This document shows, one piece after another, positions 25,701 through 36,851 of a stretch of DNA of 64,000 nt. A program made the translations under genes and the position numbers. Source of the stretch: Gordionus sp. m RMFG-2023 (Eukaryota; Nematomorpha; Gordioida; Chordodea; Parachordodidae). The stretch is taken from NCBI RefSeq assembly GCF_954871325.1, contig NC_088776.1:63264954-63328953 (forward strand), given 5' to 3'. Numbering within the stretch: the first letter of the stretch is position 1; every line of letters starts with the position of its first letter. The notes under the pieces were generated by a model. That model did not search any database and was not told where the DNA came from. It was given only the letters and a program-made list of their open reading frames with translations.

Positions 25701-27439
25701 CGTTTTTAGTAATCGGCTCAATACGAGCCCTTTAACAACACTAATGTTCAGTTTATTTGTTTTTTTTTATTATACTATAGACATTTTAAATTCAAAAGAG
25801 GATAATTATTCGTAATAAATATTTATTCTAGTATCCATGAGAGATCTGCAAAAGTAGGCCCGGCACGTACCCGGCCTAAACGGGTTTCGGGCCGGGTCGG
25901 ACCTAATATTTTTATGTAAATTCGGGCCGGATCGGTTTATTTCGGGTCGGGCCTTAGAAATATTTAAAAATGTATTCTAAATTTATCAATTTTATGAAAT
26001 TATAATTTTATGTATATGAACTAGACGCCATATAACATATAATATCGTTTATTTTGAATAATTATAAAAAATTGATTTCTAAATTTTAATAAATTCGGGC
26101 CGGGCCTGCCTTCTATAAATTAGGCTATGCAGTTCACTAATATCCTTCTCGAAGTTAATTTATATGATTATTTGTAAACTTTCTTAAACTCTCATAATAA
26201 TAATGAAGAAATATATGTCACATTGAATCTCATGTCGTTCATATTTTTCACGCCGCTATAATAAAAGTTGTCTCCCAGCATTAAAATGGAGGTTTTATCG
26301 ATTTTGACAAATTTTTCCATCGTATTTGCCACACGTATTTGTCTCGAGCTCACGTAAGGGTAACTAGACATACCGCCTGTATCTCCTACTGCTATTAATC
26401 TATAGATTTCGTATTGTTTATCATCTTAAACAAATAATAATATAATAATTTATTAATTTCTGAAGCTGCAAACATCAATTCAAGAATTTACCAATGATTG
26501 ATACGTAAGTAACCAACTATTCTCCTTTAAAATTTTAAGTTAAACCCTTTAACTTAAATGGAATAAATGTAAAAGAAATGTAGTTTTTATGTAAAAAAAA
26601 AATTTATGAAAATCATTTCGTAATTTTATGTTATTTAAAATATCCAATATTTGCAAAAAAAGAATAAATTTCTCGAAAAAAAATACTAATAAAATTTCAA
26701 GTCTACGTGTAAGTAGTGTTGTTAAAACCACCTACCTTTAGTCAACTATAAAACAGCGTAGCCATGTGTTTATTAAAAAAATATTCTTTTCCATCTTCAA
26801 GTTTAGACTCACCTTAGAGGCTTAATTCAAATTTTTAGGCTAAAAACTTAACTAAGCCAAAATAGAAATGGTCAAATCTTGGCAATTTAACAGTACTACG
26901 TGTAAGTAATATATTAGTATCATTTTAAAATTTTTATATTAGTAAATAATTGTAAATTTTAAATTATGATTAGAGTAAAAAAAAATTGTATCTCATTAAA
27001 AAATATATATACCTGTAAAATCGGCTTCTATATAATGAGCAATTTTTACGTAGACTTTGGAAAGATCTGACTTTTTATTGTCTTTCCTTTTTTCCTCTTT
27101 CCATCTAGAACCGGAATCCGAATCCGAAACGTAACCCGAACTCGAACCCGAACCCGTACCGAGATCAAATACCTGGGATTTGTTTGATATCTCAAGATTT
27201 GTCTTCAGAAAATTTGCCGATATATCATTATTATTGGAAATCTCGTCGAAATTGAATGGTTCCTCGAAATTCAAGTTTTCCGACGCGTATGTCGGTTCGC
27301 GAAATATTTTGTTATTCCGGGTAACGTTTATCGCTATGGAATGAGCAGAAGAAAATGTCCACCAATCAATTTTTAACAAAACTAGATAGATTAGATATTG
27401 CAGCCAGCCGCCGAAATGGTTACGTTTTATTATAGACAT
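19717..27439 (-). CDS. ACP5-like: Tartrate-resistant (purple) acid phosphatase, ACP5-like
   Basis: Six exons (27439-27013, 26424-26222, 25529-25342, 23434-23216, 20383-20236, 19965-19717) join in phase to 477 codons plus stop, with GT-AG at every border. Family members are dinuclear-metal phosphomonoesterases, usually secreted or lysosomal. All ligand motifs are present: AVGDTGG (D157), LGDNFYYSG (D194, Y197), AGNHDYIGN (N232, with H233), AGHYP (H356) and SGHEHDLQ (H390, H392). GNV-x-AQ...SKRW (237-252) and the SGGGS turn near the C-terminus also match ACP5. The start was chosen because ATG at 27439 precedes a hydrophobic stretch (residues about 12-29), a plausible signal or anchor segment. 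Residues about 30-142 are an extra Ser/Gly-rich, then Lys-rich, region absent from the roughly 325-residue vertebrate enzyme. Residues 253-273 form an Asn/Gly-rich insert ending in a Gly tract. Introns carry several transposon insertions. The gene looks intact. The substrate is unknown. Confidence 0.9.
20402..20590. repeat. MITE of the TGTTAAACGG family, in phosphatase intron 4
   Basis: It starts AGTATTGTTGAACGGCTTAA and contains GCCGATTTTTTTAAAACGG, matching the other family members. It lies immediately upstream (- strand sense) of the exon that encodes the GHYP metal ligand, within about 20 bases of its acceptor site. The far end is unclear because no matching terminal repeat was found. Confidence 0.5.
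21140..21679 (+). mobile_element. LINE 3' fragment with an open C-terminal domain
   Basis: An uninterrupted + strand frame of about 180 codons ends at 21679. It reads [19 protein letters not shown], a knuckle with following RH...C, then [36 protein letters not shown], then [20 protein letters not shown]. This is the C-terminal domain that follows reverse transcriptase in a LINE family common in marine invertebrates. The order knuckle, EP, RPDG, WD is reminiscent of the restriction-like endonuclease domain of some LINEs, an inference. No reverse transcriptase precedes it, as expected for 5' truncation. The open frame suggests it is the youngest of the three copies here. It sits in phosphatase intron 4, antisense to the gene. 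Confidence 0.75.
22963..23146. repeat. 184-base MITE, in phosphatase intron 4
   Basis: The ends are AGTGTTGTTAAAAC and TTTAACAGCAC, imperfect inverted repeats. It matches 26715-26897 along its length (shared GCGTAGCCAT, TTCAAGTT-AGACTCA, TTTTTAGGCTAAAAACTT and AAATGGTCAAA-like words). No target duplication is recognisable at this copy. It lies about 70 bases from the donor site of exon 4. Confidence 0.65.
23147..25341. other. Phosphatase exon 4 flank and intron 3, repeat-rich
   Basis: Apart from exon 4 (23216-23434), this stretch is intron 3. At about 23585-23995 lies a GC-punctuated block whose ends carry GACCTGCC and GCAGACCT, probably another degraded hAT-type non-autonomous element. At 24139-24200 a short + strand peptide resembles part of the M13 domain (see findings). 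I see nothing else coding. Confidence 0.35.
25583..25742. repeat. 160-base MITE with 10-base target duplication
   Basis: Terminal inverted repeats are AGTACTGCTAAACGGGCT at the left and, read from the right end, AGTGTTGTTAAAGGGCTC. The flanks AATGTTTAGT (25573-25582) and AATGTTCAGT (25743-25752) match at 9 of 10 positions, consistent with a target duplication. It lies in phosphatase intron 2, about 50 bases from the exon 3 acceptor. Confidence 0.7.
25841..26139. repeat. hAT-type non-autonomous element rich in GGGCC
   Basis: It begins GAGATCTGCAAAAGTAGGCC and its opposite end read in reverse begins TAGTGAACTGCATAGCC. Near each end, repeated CGGGCC words surround an AT-rich core that includes a TATATGGCGTCTAG-type word on the - strand. 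Related copies lie at 27757-27912 and 42925-43262. These end motifs are typical of short hAT derivatives. No transposase is present. It fills much of phosphatase intron 2. Confidence 0.6.
26715..26897. repeat. 183-base MITE with exact 10-base target duplication
   Basis: The ends are AGTGTTGTTAAAAC and TTTAACAGTACT. ACGTGTAAGT flanks the element exactly on both sides (26705-26714 and 26898-26907). It closely matches 22963-23146. It lies in phosphatase intron 1. The 10-base duplication is longer than the 8 bases usual for hAT and the 2 bases usual for Tc1/mariner, and is nearest to the 8-11 bases reported for Mutator-like elements. Confidence 0.75.
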
Positions 27440-27756
27440 AGAAAAAAAAAATTTTTTTGTTTTAAATAATTTTAAATATAAAAAAATTATCCTAAATTTA
27501 CTGACTCATTTTTATGGGAAATTAAGAAGTTATTTCTATTAACTATATTCGTTTATATAAATGTAATTTTTTTTTATTGAATGGATAAAATTTTCGTTTA
27601 TCGCAGCAAAAAAAAAATAAAGGCATTGTTAATTTTTTTTTAGTTGAATTTTAGCCTTTGCATATTTAAAAAATTCACGTTAAAATTTACACTTCCCTTT
27701 CCCTCCCCCCCCCCCCATATATAAATTATACCCGTGTAAATTTTTTGTATTATAAC

Positions 27757-27912
27757 TAGTGATCTGCATCAGGCTTAATTTTTATAATTACTCAAAATAA
27801 ACGATTTAAGTTATATGGCATCTACCATCTATAAATAAAATCACATATTTTTTATTTACATAAAAAATTCAACATAAGGGTCAGGTTAGGACCGGGCTTA
27901 CTTTTGCAGATA
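27757..27912. repeat. Short hAT-type element, related to 25841-26139
   Basis: It opens TAGTGATCTGCATCAGGC and closes GGGCTTACTTTTGCAGAT, which are inverted versions of the ends of the element at 25841-26139. The core shares the AATTACTCAAAATAAACGAT word. It is internally shortened compared with that copy. Confidence 0.55.
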
Positions 27913-28885
27913 TCCAATTATAACATCCAGACTTTGTCGTAATTAAGTATCTTTCTTGGGCTTACTAGGAACGAGGGAATTCTCCTAATTTAATTAATTT
28001 TGCGAGTTTTTGCTAAATACGATTTTTTGCTAAATACGATTTTTAAGCTAATAAAAAGTCTCTACCACCCCCCCCCCCTTACTCCTTTCCCAACCGAAAC
28101 AAATAGGATATGTCAAGTCAGCACGATAAACAATTTAAGTGTTCGAAATAATAATTATTATAAACATTTTAAACGTATTCGGTTAACATAAAAAAGACTA
28201 GAAGGCCTTAATTACAGTATAATGTATGGCTAACTTACTTCTATAAATGGATAAGAGCCTTACCAAATATCAAAGATATCTCCCAGAACTCTATATCGGG
28301 CGATTCTGGCCTTCCAAAATAAATCCTGTTCTTTTTTATTTTATCAAATTAAGCTTCATTTTTTCCTATTTGAAGCCTGGGTTTGTATAATTTTTAATTC
28401 GGAAGAATAGGACATTCCTATCTCTTCACCAAGGATCTTAGGTAGGAATAGACAAGTCGGCCCGGGTGCTAGGTCCGAATCGGGAATCTCAGATAAATTA
28501 TGCATATTCCTTTTTCTAACGCTCAAACAATGGTGTGGTATACTAATTTGTCGATTTTATTTCTTTATATATATTAAAATATTATTTTTTTTAAAAAAGG
28601 AATGTACATGTCGTAATTTTTAAAGGGATCAGAACTACATGGGATCATAATGGGATTAAAAGAGATCCCTTTAAGAATTCAATTTTGTAAAGGACATAGT
28701 ACTATACGGCATTATCACGTCTAAACTATGATATTGAAGAATCTTATTTTTAAAAAGCGTTTTACGCGCGTTTCGTTTGGTTTTTTAATTTCATTGTTAT
28801 TTATTTATTTTCAATGTTGTTTTTTTATGGCCTTATGAATGAACTAAGATATGTCTAATATAGGGTATGAATCGAGGGTATGACT

Positions 28886-29058
28886 TGGTCTGGGGGAAAG
28901 AAGGTGGAAAAGGGTGGGTGGAAAAGGGTGGTGAAAGATTATTTTTTTTGTTGTTATCATATAAAAAGTAATTATAATATTTTTCTATTGGAATATAATA
29001 ATTATTCATAGAGGGCGAGTCTTGGTCTTGAAAGGAGGAAGGGAGGGGGGTGGGGGTG
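28886..29058 (+). other. G-clustered, purine-biased tracts
   Basis: The + strand carries G clusters at 28886-28936 (GGGGG, GGG, GGG, GGG) and again at 29030-29058 (GGG, GGGGGG, GGGGG). They are separated by AT-rich sequence in a very AT-rich region. Such spacing could form a G-quadruplex. No gene is involved, and the - strand open frame here is an effect of the composition. Confidence 0.4.
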
Positions 29059-29782
29059 AGGAATATTTTTATCATCATAAAACATAGATATGGGTATAAA
29101 ATAAAGGCTAATTTAAATGTCTTGATTGAAAGTATTCATTTTTGTCATGATGGGTATGATGCCAGGTCCTTAACATATTATCTAATCTTAAGGCTAGCGT
29201 AACATTTTTCTAGATAAAATATTCTAGCTATTTTTAAAATTAGGCTCAAAAAGATCCTTTTAACATAAATATTTTTGTAATATATAAAAATTAGAGACCT
29301 GTAAGCCCCGGCTCGGAACTAAGTTCGGCCCTGGATAAACGGACCAAGTCATATTTTAATTTTAATAAATATACCCAGGGGGCTTATAAATTTTTTTTAA
29401 AAATATACCTCGCCAAGCAGGGTCTTTATTTAAAAAACCTAAAATTTATTTCAAAAATTTATTTACCCCAACAGAAGGTAAAGTATCTTAAAAATTTTTA
29501 ATTTTTTTATAGTCCTAATATTTTCGACACACATAACAAATAAATGGGCTTAATAGACATATTTAAATTGCATACAGTAAAACAGGTTCAATTTGTGAAT
29601 CGTTAGGACAAATTGCCCAACTTATACAGTGGCTCAATTTTGAAAAAATATTTTAACAATCCTCTACATTCCTAGTTTTGCAAGTAAGAATATGAAGAAC
29701 TATTTTCAATTAATTTTCTGTTTTTTTTTATTTAATTTACATCAATCATGAGTAAAATCATGTAAGTAGGCATAAACCTATA

Positions 29783-30028
29783 TGTTAAGATATAAAATTT
29801 TCATTTTTTTTATTTTGTAATTTAATGACCTTTAATTTCTTTTTAATTTTATCTAATGAACTTTTGTAAATTTTGTATTTGTTGTTAATTTAAATTAAGA
29901 ACAAATTTAACCTTTTGTAAATTATTTTACATATAATTTTGTAGTTTTTAAAGATAGACATAAAATAAAATTAGATATAAAATAAAAAATAAAATCATTT
30001 AAAAGTTTAGCCTTCCGTGTTAATTTCA
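29783..30028 (+). repeat. 5' LTR of the first Ty3-type fossil
   Basis: It matches 32969-33240 over its whole length, including the shared closing word TTTAGCCTTCCGTGT. It begins TG and probably ends CA immediately before the primer-binding site. No matching target duplication was found around the element. Confidence 0.7.
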
Positions 30029-32103
30029 TGGTGGCAGATAATTATTACGCTACAAATCGAAATATATAGTAGAATATGGTAGAACTAAACGAGTATTATG
30101 GAAAATAATATTAAATTAATTCTAAAAACAAAAAAAATAAAAATTTTAAGGATGATAAAATAAGATGAGCACGATAAAGGGATGAAGTCGCTAGTACACA
30201 GATATCAGTGGAAACCGAGATATGATAATTATGAAGATTCGAGACATGCGAATAATTATGAAACAAGATATCGAAACAATTATAATCCTAGAGTCTATGA
30301 TAATAATTATGATAATAGGGGGTATAATGGGCCTAAACCTATAATAATTTTACAAGATTTAACAATAAAAATAATTATAATAATAATTACAATAATTATA
30401 GATTTAATAATAGTGATAATTACAAATATAATGAAAATAATTATAGAGATTATAGACATCAAAACGGATACATGTCAAGATACAATAATAATAATCGAAA
30501 CAATAATCAGTCATACAACAACAGATCGTAAATAAAATGGATGATGATGACATAGCAAATGATGATCACAAAATTACGCTATACCTTAATAATTTACTAA
30601 TAGTCATGCAGATCAACACTGGGTCACGATATTCAATATTGCCGATTATTATTGTTAGAAAGATAGGAGTTAAAGTCTTGAATAAATCGGACACGAAACT
30701 GACTGGCTATGATGAGAAAATAATAGAGGTGTTAGGAATTGTTCAATTAAAAGTGAGATATGAAAACAAAACTCAAAACTTAGATGCATATGTATTAAAA
30801 AGTGACAAAATTGCAATTCTGGGAAGGACGTGGATTAAATGTTTTTGGAAACATACTTATTAAATTTGTAAATATAATCGAAGAAAATAGAGTAGATAGT
30901 AAAAATTATGAAGGTACATATTACAATAAAAAACATGAAAATTATAATTATAAATATCATAATAATAATAACTTGAATAAAATTGAATTATGTAGTTTAA
31001 TACCTAAAGAAATAAATTCTTAGAAATTAAAAGAAATAAATCATATGATAATAATTGAAGAAATAATAGTTAATAAAAACAATAATGAAATAAAAATTAA
31101 AGAAAATAATAAAATAAAAAATTTTATAATTAATAAAAAATTTAAAAAAACTTTGGAAATAAAGAAAATTAAAACAAATATTATAATGAGAGGCAAGGTG
31201 TTTAAAAATCTTTATGTTGAAAAAGTTTTTAAGAATATGATATGGAGATCGTATGTTGAAGATTGAAGGAGAAAAAAGAACAAGTTGAAGAGAAATTATG
31301 ATATAAAAAAATTGTATAAATTGAAAAATAAAGGAGTAAAATTTAAAAATAAAAATAATTAAATAATATATAAAAAATTATAATATTAAATGAGACAATT
31401 CCAAATATTCTATTATTATATACCAAATTATGATCCTTATTCTTATGAATGATTCTGATAAATTATTTATTCCATTATCATTTCAATTATTCCAAAATTA
31501 TTTTATTTGAGATATATTGATCATAATATATAATTACAAACATTGATAAATAAATGATAATAAATAACGAGATGAACAAGCTTAGACGATAAAGATAACA
31601 ATCTACGAACAAAACAATAAAAAAGAAACGACTCAGGCTAAACAACGAACAAAATATCAAATGAAAATTCTACTACAAAGGAGAAAAAATTTTTAGAGGG
31701 GGAAGAAGTGAACAATAAAATTCGAAGTTCAAAATTCGAAAATACAAAGTCAAGTTCAAAATTCAAAAATTTAAAATCAAGTACAAAAGCGAGAATATGA
31801 TCCTACGACATAAAAATTGATTGTTATAAATAAATAAAAATTTTGCAAAAAAAATATATTTATATAAAATTTTGAAAGAAAATGGGATAATTACAAATAG
31901 CAAATCTACAAGCAATGGTCAACCAACGATGTTTCAACAATGCTGTACAACCAACGATATTTCAATAAAGATGTTCGATAATCAATTCAACAAAAGAGAA
32001 TCTTATAATCAAACAAACAATCTGAACAAATGACTAATGGACAAAATGAGAGAAGAATGACTGGAAGAACAGGAAAAAAGAGATTTAAAAAAAGAGGGAA
32101 ATG

Positions 32104-32962
32104 CAGGGATCCAAACCAAACCTAAATCGTTAAACCGCTAAAAACCGGTATTTTTTATCAAACCTCAACCGAACCTATAAAAAAATTCTAGCCGAACCTG
32201 AACCGAACCGCTATAATGTCTCTGAACCGGTTCGAGCCTCATGATTTTATGCTTATAAAACAATATGTAGGTTATTATTAGTATATTGAAAAAATTTCAA
32301 TTACATTCAAATTATTTTTAAAGATATCATCAATCACATTTGATTGATAAGTGGCGGTCATAATTTTTATAAACTTTAGTATATTGTCATTTTATAACAT
32401 TTTTTTAAATTATTTTTAAGCTCGTAAATTATAATGCTTAAAAATTAAATCCAAAATATTATTATAACTGACACATCAAATCTGATATCATATTGGCAAT
32501 GCCGGCTACCCAGGTCAGTGTGGAAAGATGCTTTTCAGCAATTAAATTTATACTATCTCCTTATAGTGTAATTTGAGAAACGAATTTTGAAAATATATTA
32601 ATTGTGCGGCATATTAAAAAAAATTTAAGTAAAAATAAGTATAATTTTGTTCATATTAAAATTAATCATTGATATAATTCTTATTTTTATATTTATAGAT
32701 TAAAAATTATTTTATAATGTGCAATTAATAAAAATGAAGGTTTTTTACACGTTTTTTTTAAATTGATAAAATAAAAAAAAATATTTTCCCTAAACATAAT
32801 TCGAATGTAGGTATGGATACAAAAGTGTTTAAACCGGTTCTTAGAGGTTCGAACCGAACCGATATTTTAATTTTTTACGAACCGAATCTGAATATTGAAC
32901 CGTTATTTTTATCCAAACCTGAACCCGAACCGAACCGATATTCGTTTCGGTTTGGATCCCTG
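32104..32962 (+). mobile_element. hAT element fragment with perfect 8-base target duplication
   Basis: Ends are CAGGGATCCAAACC and its exact inverse GGTTTGGATCCCTG. GGGAAATG flanks both sides (32096-32103 and 32963-32970). Subterminal GGTTCGG/CCGAACC repeats are typical of hAT. Positions 32498-32570 translate to PATQVSVERCFSAIKFILSP, the C-terminal dimerisation motif of hAT transposases (SER-x-FS-like), followed by a stop. The rest of the transposase is gone, so it is a non-autonomous deletion derivative. It lies within an LTR fossil, directly beside the 3' LTR, and must be younger than it. Confidence 0.88.
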
Positions 32963-32968
32963 GGGAAA

Positions 32969-33240
32969 TGTTAGGAAATAAAATTTGCATATTTTTTATT
33001 TTGTAATTTAATGACCTTTTTCTTTATTTCTTTTTAATTTTATCTAATGACCCTTTGTAAATTTGTATTTGTTGTAAATGTTAATTTAAATTAAGGACAA
33101 ATTTAACCTTTTGTAAATTGTATTATATATATAATTTTTTTAGTTTTTGAAGATAGACATAAAATAAAATTAAATATAAAATAAAAAAAAAATAAATAAA
33201 ATAAAATCATTTAAAAGTTTAGCCTTCCGTGTAAATTTCC
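32969..33240 (+). repeat. 3' LTR of the first Ty3-type fossil
   Basis: Direct repeat of 29783-30028. Its first two bases coincide with the end of the 8-base target duplication of the nested hAT element. It is slightly longer than the 5' copy because of expanded A-rich runs near its end. Confidence 0.7.
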
Positions 33241-34918
33241 GTTAAATCTGTTTTCTTTATTAATTTTGTTATTTGACGTGAATGTTTTGAAAAGATGAAA
33301 ATTTTATAATATAAATATGAAATGTTTACTTTATAGACGTCTTATGTAAATGGATAAAATATTAAAAATTTGTATTTAAGGTATAAATTTTGAGTTTGTT
33401 ATAGCCATTTTCTAATTAGTTAATGGGATTTTGACGGGGGGTTTGACTGTATGTTAATAAATTCTGAATACTCCTCACTCCCCTCCTATATTTACTCTTG
33501 CATCCAATTTTAACCATTGATTTATATCATTTCGAAAATAAATTTAATCAATTCTACTCATCTTTATAAAAAATGTTATTATCTGATGCGTCTATTTCAA
33601 CTATTAAAGTAAATGAAGTCATAATTTTTATGTAAACATGATATAAAGACGTCTTATTATCTTTTTAATACTTTTCTAAATTATAAACTTCCTAAAGACC
33701 TCATTAATATCATGTTGTTCGATATTTCTGCTCTTACGTTTTATTATTTAATTTTAATGGTGGTTTTAGGTTTTCACCTTATTTGAGGTAAACTAAAAGA
33801 ATATAATTCTGCAAATAATAATTTGGATTCTTAATAATCGGTTTATTTAAATTTTAAGTTCAAAAAACATTTAGGGATTGTTTATGCTTTTTATTCTATA
33901 AATTAAATTGGCGGCTAATTTAAATATCCAAAAAATTATAAAAGTTTTATAGGTATTATTAAAATACTTTTACTTATAAAACTAAAATGACAATTGGGAA
34001 GAAATGGAGGCGTCTGAAACAGATTATTTCAGATACATTTCCTAACTACTAAATATATTATAATTGTTAAAGTCATGATTTTTACTTTAATAGACCTTCT
34101 GAATTATTAATTTCCTAAAGATCTCATAACCATATTTATGCCCTGTTCGATATTTATTTTCCGCTTTATTATTTTATGAAATTGTGCTTTTATATTTTGA
34201 TCTAATTTGAAGCGAACTAATACAATATTGCAAATAATAATTTAGATTATTAATTCTAATCGAATAATTCACATTTTAAATTCGAAAAAGATTTGTGAAT
34301 TATTTTGGTATGTTTTAATCTTGAATTACATTGGCGGCAACTTTAAATATCCAAAACTCATGATTATTGATAATATAAGTTTTATAATAGATATTTAATT
34401 TAAATACTTATACTTATAAAACTAATCTCAAAATTGGGAAGAAATGGTGGTGTCTGTTCGTAATCGTGTCCTAAAGACACAGTAGCATAACAAAAATTTA
34501 ATGGGTCTCCATGTTGTAACCATCTTCCTTTAGGTAAAGGTAATAGAGGGCTTAATTAATAAACTATATATTTTTATTTTTGGTACAGATTTAGATATAA
34601 GTTTATTATTTATTTTTAAAATCCATAAATTATAATTTCTTTTTTAAAAACCTACCTAGTTTAGCTACAAGTTAAACCTAGAAATGAGACTTATATTGTT
34701 TTAATATTTCCAAAGGTAAATGGTATGATCAGGTGTTCACTAATCTTTGCTATCTAAAGGGGCTCACATTTAAATTATTTTCAAAATTACCTTCTTTTTT
34801 TAACTAACATCCTACCTTATTTTTCTTTGTGGTATAAAAAAAATTTTTTGAATTTTAGGGGGTTCACATCCCCCATCCTTCTATTAACGCTACTGTATTT
34901 TGTTAGATGTAAAATATT
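33241..34918. repeat. Intergenic DNA with a roughly 400-base tandem duplication
   Basis: Two direct copies lie at about 33612-34018 and 34070-34462. Shared anchors are CCTAAAGA-CTCAT, GTTCGATATTT, GCAAATAATAATTT and AATTGGGAAGAAATGG. Similarity is moderate, so the duplication is not recent. The part at 33450-33640 also resembles 61840-62000. No coding sequence is seen. Confidence 0.6.
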
Positions 34919-35376
34919 TGCATAAAGAAAAAAAATAAAATTAAAAATGAATATTTATAGAAAGGTTAAAGTTTATATTCGGGAAAGTTATATTTAGTTA
35001 TATTTGTATATAAAATATATTCTAATTTTTTTATATATATAAAAGAAGAAGAAATAGACCATTATCTTATTTTTTTTCGTATTAATGAAATATTAATAAA
35101 ATTATTAGATAAAGTTTTAAGACTATACTTACTTTTGGAATTATTACACTTGAACCGAAAATAAACAAAATCTTTTATTCTAAAATCTAACAATCATATT
35201 AATTTTAAAAAAATATTAATACATTTAAAAAAATCAATATTCTTTTCTTTAAATTAATAACAATAATAAAAATATACATATACCTAGAACACCTCCCTTA
35301 TTTTTAAGAGGCGTTCTCAGGTTACTAAATATATATATAAAAAAATATTACATTTTATAATATATACTGCTCCTCT

Positions 35377-35934
35377 TTATTCATTAACTTCATTTATACC
35401 CATCTCTGCGAATTCTTGTTGCACTTCTTCAGCTACGTTCATTTTAGTACAAAAATTGACGGGTCTTTTCCTTTGCAAGGCTGGTTTTTTCATAAGTGTC
35501 TTCCGCACTCCAAAATTTTTCTGATTCAGAAGTACTTGCTTAGGCAGGATTACATTAGAACGATCCAGAATTGTGTTAGCACGAGCAAAATTCGAATCAT
35601 TGACAACTTTATTTTGATTATAATCATTATTATTGATAACATAAGTATTGCTGGGACAGTTAGCTGCTTTGTGTCCTTCTGTTTCACAGGCAAAACAAAT
35701 TAAACGGAATATAGGTCTGTTGAACAATTGTTGAACATTCATCTTTGATTTATGAAAAGATGGTTGCACATTTATCGTTGGTTGGTTTGGTTGACCATTT
35801 CTCACAAGTTCCGCCTTCCTATTTGCCAGTTCAGTCCATGCACAGGCTAGCGCTTCATTGATCTGCAGGATACTAGTTTTTAAGTTAACGTAATACGTGA
35901 TCATGGTCACTCCTATTATCAATAAATTTTTCAA
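35377..35934 (-). pseudogene. Gag-like zinc-knuckle region of the Ty3-type fossil
   Basis: The frame of 185 residues carries one CCHC knuckle (CFACETEGHKAANCP, about residues 80-94) of the kind found in nucleocapsid proteins of LTR retrotransposons, followed by an Asn-rich then basic tail. It lies on the integrase side away from RNase H, the reverse of the usual gag-before-pol order. It may belong to a second element fragment. It is treated here as part of a fossil. Confidence 0.65.
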
Positions 35935-36851
35935 ACAAATTTTCCGAATTTTTAATTAATAAAATTATTTACTAAACATCATTAACTTTTCTTATTTATT
36001 CCAACTTATATTTAATTATTATTTTCACAATAAACAATTAATTTGATAAACAAATAACATTTTTTAATACACCACCCTCATTTCAAAACATATACTTCCA
36101 AACCTCTTTAAATCAACTTTTTATCTCCTGCTGCATAAATTTCACTTTTTCACGTTAAATATAAATTAGTTTCTTGCTACCAAATAAATTGATTTCTTAT
36201 CTCAACATTCTATCAATTTAAAAAGTTAACACAATTTACATTCTATAAAATTTCCCCTCTTCAACTTTTCCTTTTTATCTCTCAGCTGTTTTTTTTTAAA
36301 CACAAAAAAAACTATTAACCACGATATGCTTCACTTCCCTTAAGAAACAAATATTTAATAAAACAAAAGATGATCTGCAATATAAATTCTTGTTAAACCA
36401 AACGAACTATCAACATACTCAGTTATATGTATCTCATATACTAAGATAATTCTTACTTTTACCTTTACATACTTCTAACTATTCAATTATATATATACAT
36501 ATATACCAAACTATATCTCAGTTTTTTCTTTTTTTTATGAACCTTAAACCAATATCTTAATAATCATAACTCGTAATGAACCAAACATATATTTTAATAC
36601 TCGAAATCGATTAAGATATTCCTGTTCCAATTAATTTAATAATTAAAATGGTTTATTAATATTTAAATTATATATAACCTTTTATTCTATTCCATATTTC
36701 TAAATTCTATATATATTTTTTATTCTATTCCACTTTACTTCCTCCTCTTTCTTAATTGATCACAATGTCTCATTTCTACACTTTTATTTTCCATTACTAC
36801 TGAACATAATTTATTCCCCAAATTCTCTATCACCGCGCCTTTTTCCCATTT

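Larger units (their letters stand above)
27440..29780. other. Upstream flank of the phosphatase gene, no gene seen
   Basis: AT-rich DNA holding a hAT-type short element (27757-27912), C runs near 27702-27716 and 28067-28077, a G-clustered tract (28886-29058), a MITE fragment at 29178-29275, and from 29290 a stretch resembling 61380-61850. No TATA box or other promoter element can be told apart from the general AT background. Confidence 0.4.
29783..33240 (+). mobile_element. Ty3-type LTR retrotransposon fossil
   Basis: Two direct repeats (29783-30028 and 32969-33240) begin TGTTA and frame an internal region. A likely primer-binding site (TGGTGGCAG) starts at 30029, directly after the first LTR. 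A purine-rich tract precedes the second LTR. The internal part has Asn/Tyr/Arg-rich gag-like sequence (30182-30535) and a retropepsin-like domain (30537-30863). Reverse transcriptase, RNase H and integrase were not seen, so the element is broken, with a large part of pol missing and several further breaks. The LTRs differ moderately by eye, suggesting an old insertion. A hAT element (32104-32962) is nested in it. Confidence 0.75.

Noticed and set aside
28833-29078. Minus-strand 81-residue Pro/Ser-rich frame
   Set aside because: It is an effect of the G-clustered plus strand. There is no splice context or family resemblance.
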